Made by a program: the position numbers and the translations under genes
The notes under the pieces: model-generated
Databases searched by the model: none
Seen by the model: only the letters and a program-made list of their open reading frames with translations
Told to the model about the DNA's origin: nothing
Source: Bacteroidota bacterium
GTDB taxonomy: Bacteria > Bacteroidota > Bacteroidia > Bacteroidales > Lentimicrobiaceae
Reading direction: 5' to 3'
Length of the DNA: 64,000 nucleotides
NCBI GenBank assembly: GCA_023441805.1
Contig: JAEZNO010000003.1
Location: 1 to 64,000 of the forward strand
Part shown: positions 43,556 through 51,713 of the stretch, one piece after another
How positions within the stretch are numbered: position 1 is the stretch's first letter
Layout: each line of letters begins with the position of its first letter

Positions 43556-45112
43556 TTAAGGAGTATAGATTACTTTTCTGGTAGTCAGCTTATTATCAAC
43601 TCTGAGCATAAAAATATACGCACCGGGTTGCAGGTTATAGCCCTCCGCTTCAAGTATTTTAGTATACTTTCCGGGCCCCAGAATACTACGGTCGATAAGT
43701 TGTATAATCGGTCGGCCGGTAATGTCATTGACTGACAGTGAGACCTCTGCCGGTCTGCGTAGTTTAAAGGAAAATGCAGTGCTGTGTTTGAATGGATTGG
43801 GAGTAATTTGAGTTTCACTATAAGGAATAAACTCATTTGAGTTAATACCAACTACTTCGGGATCAATAATGGCAGTGAGAATACTCAGTCGACCATTATG
43901 CAGTCGTGTCCATACAGGTCTGATTATGTTATTTGTAGCTGAGATGTTGTTATAGTCTCCGAAGAAGATAGTCGGATCAGGAATAAACGGCTCTTCACTT
44001 ACTTTGAAATTAGTGAATGTTTCACCACCATCATCCGATACAGCCATATAAACATCAGTAGCCAGGTCTGAGTGGTTCCTTCTATCGTAAAATACAAACC
44101 AAAGCTTCCCTGTGGTCTGATCAACTGTCATCCATGGAAAGAACTGATGCCTGCCCGGCAAGTCGTCATTTACTCTTATTGGAGTGCTCCAGGTATTGCC
44201 TTCGTCGGTTGACTTAGTGAGCCAGATATCTGTATCGTCAACTCCATTCCGTTGGTCAGCGTAGGTTACATATATTGTACCCCGATATGGGCTATTGCTT
44301 CTGTCACAGTCAGTAACAGGCATTCCATTGCATCTGAAAATACCCGGAATTGTCTGATCCCATCCCCCGATTTGTTCAGTTATGAAGATGTCATCCTCAA
44401 GCCATGTTGTCCCGCCATCCAGTGATTTGTCGAAAACAATACCGGCTGGGCCTGCCCATGAAACATATATCTGTCCCTCAGGACCGACTGTCGGTACTGC
44501 GCCTTCAACAGTATTGTCGCTGTCAATACAATCTCCTGCTATTTTGCATAATCTGACCGGTTCACTCCATGTCTCACCCATGTCTGATGATTTTGAAAAT
44601 CTAATTATTGAACTGTCAGCAGGATTTTCACTGCCATAGTTATCAAATTGAGTCCATGTGATATAAATCTCATTGTTATAGGGATTCACAACAACCCATT
44701 CCTTGTCCTGTGCTTTTCCGGGTACATGACCAATACCACTTCCCGGTGTCCAGGAAGTGCCAAAATCATCTGTTCTCTGACAAACTATCCTGTCAATCCA
44801 TTCTCCGGCAGGAGGATTGCTGAGGTGAAAGAAATAGAAATTTCCAGCTGTGTCAGCTACAATACATGGATCCCCCCATACTCCAAGCTCCGATTGCAAT
44901 CTTCCCCATTTCCATGTAAATCCCCCGTCATCTGAGGTATAATAGTCTGAGATGTTATTTGCTGCCATCATCCTTGACGGGTTTTTGGGGTCTATGTAAA
45001 TCGAGGGCTCATTTGGATTACTAATGGTTGTAATAGTGATATTTGTATGCTGAGCATTAAGCATTTGAACTATTAACACAAATATTGCAACTATAAGTTT
45101 AAACCTGATCAT
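43556..45112 (-). CDS. T9SS-secreted Asp-box (sialidase-like) beta-propeller protein
   Basis: 518 residues. Signal peptide (MIRFKLIVAIFVLIVQMLNA, then Q). At least six Asp-box motifs SxDxGxTW mark propeller blades: SDDGGFTWKWG, TDDFGTSWTP, SSDMGETWSEP, SLDGGTTWLED, STDEGNTWSTP and SDDGGETFTNF. Regular spacing of 50-70 residues gives a six-bladed fold. C-terminal T9SS type A domain (ITPNPFKHSTAFSFKL... LQPGAYIFMLRVDNKL). Sialidases carry an Arg triad and a Tyr/Glu pair that I could not confirm, so it may be a non-enzymatic binding propeller. Surface-located or released. Confidence 0.82.
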   Translation of the reverse strand: MIRFKLIVAIFVLIVQMLNAQHTNITITTISNPNEPSIYIDPKNPSRMMAANNISDYYTSDDGGFTWKWGRLQSELGVWGDPCIVADTAGNFYFFHLSNPPAGEWIDRIVCQRTDDFGTSWTPGSGIGHVPGKAQDKEWVVVNPYNNEIYITWTQFDNYGSENPADSSIIRFSKSSDMGETWSEPVRLCKIAGDCIDSDNTVEGAVPTVGPEGQIYVSWAGPAGIVFDKSLDGGTTWLEDDIFITEQIGGWDQTIPGIFRCNGMPVTDCDRSNSPYRGTIYVTYADQRNGVDDTDIWLTKSTDEGNTWSTPIRVNDDLPGRHQFFPWMTVDQTTGKLWFVFYDRRNHSDLATDVYMAVSDDGGETFTNFKVSEEPFIPDPTIFFGDYNNISATNNIIRPVWTRLHNGRLSILTAIIDPEVVGINSNEFIPYSETQITPNPFKHSTAFSFKLRRPAEVSLSVNDITGRPIIQLIDRSILGPGKYTKILEAEGYNLQPGAYIFMLRVDNKLTTRKVIYTP

Positions 45113-45195
45113 GACGGCTATTTTTTTACCGTGTAAAATTACTTACATTTTATTTCACCTCATATTTATTGCATTAGTAGACCGACTAATAACCT

Positions 45196-45203
45196 TATCT
45201 TTG
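45196..45203 (+). promoter_or_regulatory. -7 promoter element (TATCTTTG) of the symporter gene
   Basis: Full TAnnTTTG match 39 bases before the ATG at 45243; same octamer as at polA. Confidence 0.55.
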
Positions 45204-45242
45204 TTTTTATAACATCCTATTCGAACTAAAACGCTTAATCTT

Positions 45243-46466
45243 ATGCGGAAGATTGAACTGCACTGGCAAATTTTAGTCGCTATCATCCTGGGAGTACTTT
45301 GTGCAATTTATATTCCACGGGTAATTCCTTATATAAGTTGGATGGGTGATTTATTTCTGCGACTCTTAAAGATGGTAATTATTCCGTTGATAGTCAGTTC
45401 TATAATAACCGGTGTTGCCGGAATCGGGAGCTCTGCAGGTATTGGCAGACTGGGCTTGAAAACTATATCTTATTATATGTCTACCAGTTTGATTGCCATT
45501 ATTACCGGTCTGTTAATTGTAAATTTATTTAAGCCTGGAGTAGGGGTTGATTTTTCATTTGCCGAGAAAGTTGAGTCAATCCCTGTTGCAGATCAATCTA
45601 TTGGTACTATTCTTATTAATAGTATTCCTGAAAATTTCTTTAAAAGTCTCACTAATGGTGACATGCTGCCCATAATCTTCTTTGCAATGATATTTGGTTT
45701 CTTCACTAATCTGGTCGATAGTAAACACCGTAGGATAATCCTTGATTTCTTTGGTGCAGTCAATGAAGTAATTATGAAGATCACCATGGCAGTTATAAAA
45801 CTCACACCCTATGGTGTATTTGCCATAGTTGCCTCTGTGATAAGCAGATACGCATCAGATTCAGCCTCGCTAACCAGGCTTGTCTCTGGAATGGGATTAT
45901 ACATGGTGTGTGTGCTGTTGGGTTTGATGATACATTCATTAATTACTTTGAATGGTACTCTATTCGTTATAGGAAAGATCAAGCCTTTCAAACACTTCAG
46001 GAATATGTCAGTCCCTTTGCTTACTGCATTTTCTACTTCATCATCCAGTGCAACTCTTCCACTTACCATGGCAGCAATAGAGAAAAATGATGGTGTGTCA
46101 AATAAAATAGCAAGCTTCACATTGCCATTAGGCGCAACTATCAACATGGATGGAACTGCATTGTATGAATGCGTAGCAGTAATGTTCATTTCACAGGCCT
46201 ATGGAATTGAACTTAGTTTTGCTCAACAGGCAACTGTAGTGCTGGCATCACTACTTGCCGCAATAGGTTCAGCCGGAATCCCTATGGCAGGATTAGTTAT
46301 GATGACAATAATACTAACCGCTGTGGGATTACCTCTTGAAGGTATAGGATTGATTCTTGCTGTTGACAGGATACTGGATATGTTCAGGACTACAGTCAAT
46401 GTTTATGGTGACACATGTGCTGCGGCCATTATTGCAAAATCAGAAGGTGAAAAGTTAAATGTTTAG
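45243..46466 (+). CDS. Dicarboxylate/amino acid:cation symporter (DAACS family)
   Basis: 407 residues, usual length. The two hairpin loops that form the substrate site are intact: the serine-rich AFSTSSSSATLPLTMAAIEK (HP1) and the NMDGTALYECVAVMFISQ motif with IPMAGLVMMTIILTAVGLPL (HP2). The C-terminus has VDRILDMFRTTVNVYGD, where the DxxxxxxRTxxN residues bind substrate; Arg is present, pointing to glutamate/aspartate or C4-dicarboxylates. Sodium- or proton-driven uptake at the inner membrane. The M14 peptidase gene follows after 58 bases with its own -7 element, so use of peptide-derived amino acids is plausible. Confidence 0.94.
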   Translation: MRKIELHWQILVAIILGVLCAIYIPRVIPYISWMGDLFLRLLKMVIIPLIVSSIITGVAGIGSSAGIGRLGLKTISYYMSTSLIAIITGLLIVNLFKPGVGVDFSFAEKVESIPVADQSIGTILINSIPENFFKSLTNGDMLPIIFFAMIFGFFTNLVDSKHRRIILDFFGAVNEVIMKITMAVIKLTPYGVFAIVASVISRYASDSASLTRLVSGMGLYMVCVLLGLMIHSLITLNGTLFVIGKIKPFKHFRNMSVPLLTAFSTSSSSATLPLTMAAIEKNDGVSNKIASFTLPLGATINMDGTALYECVAVMFISQAYGIELSFAQQATVVLASLLAAIGSAGIPMAGLVMMTIILTAVGLPLEGIGLILAVDRILDMFRTTVNVYGDTCAAAIIAKSEGEKLNV

Positions 46467-46480
46467 TAATGAATTAGCCT

Positions 46481-46488
46481 TATTTTTG
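46481..46488 (+). promoter_or_regulatory. -7 promoter element (TATTTTTG) of the M14 peptidase gene
   Basis: Full TAnnTTTG match followed by CA, 36 bases before the ATG at 46525. Confidence 0.5.
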
Positions 46489-46524
46489 CACACTATATTT
46501 TAACCCCAAACCGGAATTTAAAAC

Positions 46525-48267
46525 ATGAAAAGATCTCTGGCTTCCTTATTTGCACTATGTCTTCTGTTAAATGTCACAGCACAGGATTGGCAAACCTGGT
46601 ATGAAAAATCGAACTACACAGAAACGCCTCGTTACGAAGAAACGATTGAATATTGCCAACGTCTTGACCAGGCTTCACCTCAGGTCAGTATGGTGAGTAT
46701 CGGTAAATCACCTCAGCAAAGAGATATCCAAATGCTGGTAGTTGATAAAGACGGGTTAAACGATCCAAAGCTTATTAGAAATAAAGGAAGGCTGATAGTC
46801 CTGATTGAATCATGTATCCATGCCGGTGAGCCTGAAGGTAAAGATGCATCATTAATGCTGATCAGAGACTTAGTGATTAATAAAAAGAATAAAAACCTCC
46901 TTGATAAAGTTTCACTGATTGTTATACCTATTTTCAATGTCGACGGGCATGAGCGTTTTAGTGAGTTTAACCGGATAAACCAGAACGGTCCTAGGGAAAT
47001 GGGATGGCGCACAACTGCCAATAACCTGAACCTCAATCGTGATTTCCTGAAAGCCGAAACCGTTGAAATGCAACACTGGCTTAAGATGTTCAACTCTTGG
47101 TTGCCCGACTTCTTTATTGATATCCATACAACTGACGGTGCCGATTATCAATATCATCTAACTTACGATATTGAGAAATACGGAACTCTTGATTCAGGAC
47201 TGACAAGATGGCTGAATGATATCTTCGAACCAAGATTAGAAAAAGGAATGGCTGATGAGGGGTATAAGATATTTCCATATGTTCAGTTCAGAAGATGGCA
47301 TGATCCAAGAAGCGGACTCAGGAAAGGTGCTGCCCCACCACTGGTTTCTACAGGCTATGCTGCTGCTCAAAATCGCCCTGCTGTTCTCGTTGAAACCCAT
47401 ATGCTGAAGGATTACAAGACAAGAGTTTCTTCAGTGTATGAAATGCTGGTTCAAACACTCTCAATTGTCAATCATCAAAACGAAACCCTGAAAACCCTTA
47501 TAAGTATGGCTGATAAATCAACTTCATCAGCCAACTTCAGAAAAGAGCCGGTGCCTGTTGCTTTCGCTAATAGCAGTAAGGATAGTATTATGATTGACTT
47601 TAAAGGATTCGAATACACTACAAGAAAGAGTGAGTTAACAGGTGGCGATTGGTTTATTTATGACCCTACAAAGCCGGTTACAATGAAATTGCCTTTCTTC
47701 AATAAGAATTATGTTGAGAAAAGCATAAAACTCCCAGCTTATTACATTATACCGGCTGAATGGAAAGAAATGGCCGAAAAACTTCAGTTACATGGCGTAA
47801 AAACCTCCAGAATCTTAAGAGATACCACACTGCAGGTGACTATGCTCCATTTACAGAACCCTGAATTCAGGAAGGAACCTAACGAAGGAAGACATATGGT
47901 TAAAGTTAGCACTGTTGAAAAGATTGAAAAGCGGAATTTTAGCAAAGGCTCAGTGATAGTGCCAACTGATCAGAGGACAGCTAAAATCATAGCTTATTTC
48001 CTCGAGCCTACAGCTTCAGGCTCAATGGTTGAATGGGGATTCTTTAACAGTGTCATGGAACAGAAGGAGTATGGTGAATCCTATGTGATGGAAAAGGTAG
48101 CCAGAGAAATGCTGGCTAATGACCCGGCGTTAAAACAAGAATTTGAAGAGAAAATTAAGAATAATCCAGAGTACAGCGATCAGTGGACTATGCTGAATTG
48201 GTTCTATAACCGATCAAAATGGTCTGATATGAACTATATGGTATACCCGATAGGAAAAGTTTATTGA
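46525..48267 (+). CDS. Secreted M14-family zinc carboxypeptidase
   Basis: 580 residues. Signal peptide (MKRSLASLFALCLLLNVTA, then Q). The M14 domain spans about 20-310: zinc ligands H and E in ESCIHAGEPEGKDA and the third His in FFIDIHTTDGADYQ; NLNRDFLKAETVE is the family loop, and ETHMLKDYKTRV carries the likely catalytic Glu. The region after 320 is a beta-rich C-terminal extension common in Bacteroidota members. No sorting domain, so it is probably periplasmic. Removes C-terminal residues from peptides or cell-wall stems; the substrate is not fixed by sequence. Confidence 0.9.
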   Translation: MKRSLASLFALCLLLNVTAQDWQTWYEKSNYTETPRYEETIEYCQRLDQASPQVSMVSIGKSPQQRDIQMLVVDKDGLNDPKLIRNKGRLIVLIESCIHAGEPEGKDASLMLIRDLVINKKNKNLLDKVSLIVIPIFNVDGHERFSEFNRINQNGPREMGWRTTANNLNLNRDFLKAETVEMQHWLKMFNSWLPDFFIDIHTTDGADYQYHLTYDIEKYGTLDSGLTRWLNDIFEPRLEKGMADEGYKIFPYVQFRRWHDPRSGLRKGAAPPLVSTGYAAAQNRPAVLVETHMLKDYKTRVSSVYEMLVQTLSIVNHQNETLKTLISMADKSTSSANFRKEPVPVAFANSSKDSIMIDFKGFEYTTRKSELTGGDWFIYDPTKPVTMKLPFFNKNYVEKSIKLPAYYIIPAEWKEMAEKLQLHGVKTSRILRDTTLQVTMLHLQNPEFRKEPNEGRHMVKVSTVEKIEKRNFSKGSVIVPTDQRTAKIIAYFLEPTASGSMVEWGFFNSVMEQKEYGESYVMEKVAREMLANDPALKQEFEEKIKNNPEYSDQWTMLNWFYNRSKWSDMNYMVYPIGKVY

Positions 48268-48305
48268 TAATTAGTCAATCCCCTAGTTTAATTCGATAAG
48301 AAAAT

Positions 48306-48965
48306 TTAAACGTTGCGTTTGGCGAGATAGAAGTCTATCATTTCGTAATCGCTTTTCTCGCGTTCTATCATGTCATCAACATTTCTTGGCGGAGGTACAA
48401 TCACTTTATCTCCCGGTTGCCAGTTTAGTGGCAGTACTACACTATGCTTTTCTGAAACCTGCAGTGCTTTTAATACTCTGAAGATTTCATCCATATTTCT
48501 GCCGACATTATTGGGATAATGCATTATTCCTCTGATCTTTCTTCTGGGATCAATAAAGAAGACTGCCCTTACTGCTGAGGTATCGCTTTCATTGGGCATA
48601 AGCATCCCGTAAAGTTTTGCAACCTTCATGTCGAGATCGGCAATTATGGGAAATTTAATAAGGATACCGGTGCTTTTATTAACACTATGAACCCATGCAA
48701 GATGAGCATGAATACTATCGATGCTCAAGCCAAGCAATTTAGTGTTCAATTCACTAAATTCTTCTTCCCGAACTGCAAAACCTGTCATTTCGGTTGTGCA
48801 CACAGGTGTAAAATCAGCAGGGTGCGAAAACAGAATTACCCAACTGTCTTTTGCAAATTCTGAAAATTTAATCTTTCCTTTGGTTGTTATAGCTTCAAAA
48901 TCAGGAGCAATATCTCCAATGCGCGGAACTGTAAAAACTTCCTGGTTGTTGGTCTCCATATTCAT
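48306..48965 (-). CDS. 1-Cys peroxiredoxin (Prx6 type)
   Basis: 219 residues. The peroxidatic Cys lies in HPADFTPVCTTEMTGFA (PxxxT/SxxC) near residue 57, and no second resolving cysteine is present, as in Prx6/archaeal-type enzymes. The C-terminal PLNWQPGDKVIVPPPRN and the IEREKSDYEMIDFYLAKRNV tail belong to the dimerisation arm typical of this group. It reduces hydrogen or alkyl peroxides in the cytoplasm with an external thiol donor. A start two codons later (48959) is possible. Monocistronic. Confidence 0.95.
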   Translation of the reverse strand: MNMETNNQEVFTVPRIGDIAPDFEAITTKGKIKFSEFAKDSWVILFSHPADFTPVCTTEMTGFAVREEEFSELNTKLLGLSIDSIHAHLAWVHSVNKSTGILIKFPIIADLDMKVAKLYGMLMPNESDTSAVRAVFFIDPRRKIRGIMHYPNNVGRNMDEIFRVLKALQVSEKHSVVLPLNWQPGDKVIVPPPRNVDDMIEREKSDYEMIDFYLAKRNV

Positions 48966-49051
48966 CCTTTCATGTTTAAGTGCTTTAATTTGAGTGCATT
49001 AATGCATTTGTACAATACCCTTAATGACCTGTTATTTGAGTGATTAGTTTG

Positions 49052-49669
49052 TTAATTTGATTTTACAATGCGGCGAACAATTGTACCCTCATTGTTATAC
49101 TTTAGCTCAAGAAAATAAATACCCGGAAGCAGAGCATCAAGTGTTAAATCAATATTATTTGACCCTTGTCTTATTGCGACTTCAGTACTATTTACTTTAT
49201 TGCCAAGAAGATCATACAATGCAATCACACCATTACCAGGCTTTTCAGCACTAAGTGTCAATATTGCAGTCTCCTTCACAGGATTTGGATATATCTTCAT
49301 TGATTTTGCCATACTTGTTTCCTCAATACCTAAAAGAGGCGTGGCAGTAATTGTACCACCCATGCCTAAATCAGCGTGAGGTGTGCAAACATAATTATAT
49401 GTGCCTTCAACTGTCACCTTATATTGAAACTGTTGTGACCCTATTGTCAATTGGCTATCCCAGGGTGACGCTCCGGAAGGTATACTTGTCGATGTGGTTG
49501 TGTGCAATCCACTCGTCCAAACCCATCTGACAGTGTCACCTACCTTGACTTCAATATTCCTTGGAGTAAAGGTGTTTTCTTGCTGAGTTACTGTAAATAT
49601 TGTCGCATTCGTTATATATGTGAAAAGCAGTAAACCGGCCGTTAGTAAAAATGGTAGTATTCTTTTCAT
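49052..49669 (-). CDS. T9SS-exported cupredoxin (plastocyanin-like) protein
   Basis: 205 residues from MKRILPFLLTAG; the longer frame start at 49705 adds 12 charged residues before the signal peptide and is rejected. After the signal peptide a single cupredoxin domain (about 23-115) shows NTFTPRNIEVKVGDTVRWVW, the ligand His in GLHTTTS, and Cys-His-Met in YVCTPHADLGM, so a type 1 copper site looks complete. Then a T9SS type A domain (MKIYPNPVKETAILTLSAEK ... LPGIYFLELKYNNEG). Likely a surface or secreted copper electron carrier. Partner unknown. Confidence 0.88.
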   Translation of the reverse strand: MKRILPFLLTAGLLLFTYITNATIFTVTQQENTFTPRNIEVKVGDTVRWVWTSGLHTTTSTSIPSGASPWDSQLTIGSQQFQYKVTVEGTYNYVCTPHADLGMGGTITATPLLGIEETSMAKSMKIYPNPVKETAILTLSAEKPGNGVIALYDLLGNKVNSTEVAIRQGSNNIDLTLDALLPGIYFLELKYNNEGTIVRRIVKSN

Positions 49670-49747
49670 ACTGAATTTTCTTAGCGATTCTCTAAACTCT
49701 AACAAATCGCAATATGAAAAGTTTACAGGTTAAGTATTCAGAATAAA

Positions 49748-49837
49748 GAGCGATTCAGACTAACAGAGGGATTCAGATTAAAAGAGTGATTCAGATCAAA
49801 AAAGGGATACAGATTTAAGTGGGAAACAGATTAAAAG
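49748..49837. repeat. Five tandem 18-base units (minisatellite)
   Basis: Five consecutive 18-base units with consensus GAGKGATTCAGATTAAAA, starting at 49748, 49766, 49784, 49802 and 49820; later units are more diverged, and degenerate pieces continue to about 49875. The unit is a multiple of three but no frame is open through it with a start. It sits in the promoter region of the cupredoxin gene. Confidence 0.85.
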
Positions 49838-49891
49838 AGGCATAAAGGGAGAGTCATACAGCTGAAGAGTGATTAAAAGTAGCAGTAAGGA

Positions 49892-51043
49892 TTACTTAGC
49901 CGTAAATCGAATTGTAGCATAAACAATCTCAGGCCGGTTCCCAATCCTCACGGGTGGTCCCCATGAACCATAACCATTTGAAACATAGAAATGGGTGTTA
50001 CCTTTCTTCTTATACCCCATGCTGATTTCGTAAATAGCTTGTGTTATGTAGTTAAGCGGCCATAGCTGACCATGATGAGTGTGCCCGGAGAATTGAACAT
50101 CTACATTCGCATTAACAACCTGTTCAAGTTCAAATGGTTGATGATCCATCATTATTACTGGTAAATTGATGTCGTAGCCATTCAATATTTCGGTTATATC
50201 CTTTCGTTTACCCCTGTAACTCTTCGATCGATCCTCCCTTCCGACAAGATAAAATGAGTTATTGATTTTAACAGCTGAATCCCGTAAAAATTTGATATTG
50301 TGCTCTTCAAGGTAATTAACGGCCTGGGTTACTCCACCTATGTATTCATGGTTTCCGGTAATGGCATAGACACCCATTGGAGCTTTCAACCGTTTAAGGG
50401 TTTCTCCCAGATTATGTCTTAATACCGGCTGAAGATCTTCATCAACCACATCTCCGACAAGGAGGATGAGGTCAGGCTTTAACTTCTCGATTTCTGATAC
50501 TAAACGGGTTAATCGTCTAGGACCTATAACAGTACCCAGATGGATATCCGAGATCATAGCCAGTTTCAGTTCTTTTAAGCCATTGGCATTCTTTTCAATA
50601 TCAAAATTCACTCTCCTGATTACCGGATTTACTGCATTTATATGACCAATGATAATCACCAGAAAAACGAATCCTGTAACGCCAAACAGCAATATAGATT
50701 TAAATTGTCGGGTAGAGAAATAGGAGGGGAACCAGTTCAGCAACAGATCACTTAGTCTCACTATATCAATTACCAGCACAATGATGAAGAAATAAAGCAT
50801 AGCAGCCAACCAGAAAGAGCCTACCCACACAAGAAAGTCGGTAAATGGAGATAATGAAACCCGCTCAATAAACCTGCCCAAAACATAAGAAGCCACAACA
50901 AACCAGAACAATACAGTCACCCATGTGCGGATGCCTGTAACATTAGGAATAAGCATCATGGCACGTTTATAGATATAGAAATTGATGAAGAAATACACCA
51001 ACAGTACAATAGAAAAGAAAATTGCAAACATGGAAGGTTTCAT
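49892..51043 (-). CDS. Membrane-anchored metallophosphoesterase (YkuE-like)
   Basis: 383 residues. Four membrane helices (about 5-25, 37-57, 70-92, 115-135) precede the catalytic domain. All five metal motifs are present: MISDIHLGTVIG, LLVGDVVDEDL, TGNHEYIG, MMDHQPF and FSGHTHHGQLWPL. Relatives hydrolyse phosphoesters such as UDP-sugar or lipid phosphates at the membrane, or act on cyclic nucleotides; no substrate can be assigned. The GNAT gene lies 13 bases upstream on the same strand, so the two are probably cotranscribed. Confidence 0.92.
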   Translation of the reverse strand: MKPSMFAIFFSIVLLVYFFINFYIYKRAMMLIPNVTGIRTWVTVLFWFVVASYVLGRFIERVSLSPFTDFLVWVGSFWLAAMLYFFIIVLVIDIVRLSDLLLNWFPSYFSTRQFKSILLFGVTGFVFLVIIIGHINAVNPVIRRVNFDIEKNANGLKELKLAMISDIHLGTVIGPRRLTRLVSEIEKLKPDLILLVGDVVDEDLQPVLRHNLGETLKRLKAPMGVYAITGNHEYIGGVTQAVNYLEEHNIKFLRDSAVKINNSFYLVGREDRSKSYRGKRKDITEILNGYDINLPVIMMDHQPFELEQVVNANVDVQFSGHTHHGQLWPLNYITQAIYEISMGYKKKGNTHFYVSNGYGSWGPPVRIGNRPEIVYATIRFTAK

Positions 51044-51056
51044 TGATGATTGTGGT

Positions 51057-51560
51057 TTATTTTTTCATCCATTCAAAAACGCGATAATGTTCATCCGTCA
51101 TTCCAATTCGTTTGTATACCTCGCGGGCACGATGGTTGGTGTTATCAACATAGAGGCGGAGGCCTGCAATGTCACTTCTTACTGTAACTATCTTCCTGAT
51201 GAATGAATACATCATGCTGAATACACCCGATTCTCGATATTCTGGTAATACATACACCGATTGTATCCACCATACCATGTTATTTCTCCAATCACTCCAT
51301 TCGGGGGTGACCATCAGACATGAACACAATTTTCCGCTCTTTTCCTTTTCCGTCACACCTGTTGCCTGCTCATCATCTGTTTCTTCTCCAACAATATAAA
51401 ATCCTTTAAGAGAATCATCGAAAACAGCCTGCACACCGTGGGTGACTATCTCATGCTTTAATTCCAAATTCTCAGTTTCCATGGCCATCTTTAATTGACA
51501 TTCAACAATAAAGTTGAAATCATTGATTGTCGCATATCTGATCCTGATATTCTTTTTCAT
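51057..51560 (-). CDS. GNAT-family N-acetyltransferase
   Basis: 167 residues. A GNAT fold with IRYATINDFNFIVECQLKMA at the start, the acetyl-CoA-binding region WIQSVYVLPEYRESGVFSMM (motif A, R/Q-x-x-G/A-like ESGVFS), and LRLYVDNTNHRAREVYKRIG (motif B), ending TDEHYRVFEWMKK. Cytoplasmic transfer of acetyl from acetyl-CoA to an amine or N-terminus of unknown identity. First of a two-gene unit with the metallophosphoesterase. Confidence 0.9.
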   Translation of the reverse strand: MKKNIRIRYATINDFNFIVECQLKMAMETENLELKHEIVTHGVQAVFDDSLKGFYIVGEETDDEQATGVTEKEKSGKLCSCLMVTPEWSDWRNNMVWWIQSVYVLPEYRESGVFSMMYSFIRKIVTVRSDIAGLRLYVDNTNHRAREVYKRIGMTDEHYRVFEWMKK

Positions 51561-51640
51561 GGCGTAATTGGTTCTTGATTGTTATAATGATTTGGTTGTC
51601 TGCCAGTTACTTATATAATCGATAATTTGCATAAAATGAT

Positions 51641-51648
51641 TATTTTTG
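51641..51648 (+). promoter_or_regulatory. -7 promoter element (TATTTTTG) of the PurF-like gene
   Basis: Full TAnnTTTG match followed by CA, 65 bases before the ATG at 51714. Confidence 0.5.
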
Positions 51649-51713
51649 CACCTCTCTTCAAAAATGGGTGATATTTTACAAAAATACCGTAATTATTTAA
51701 ACCGTCCGGAGCT

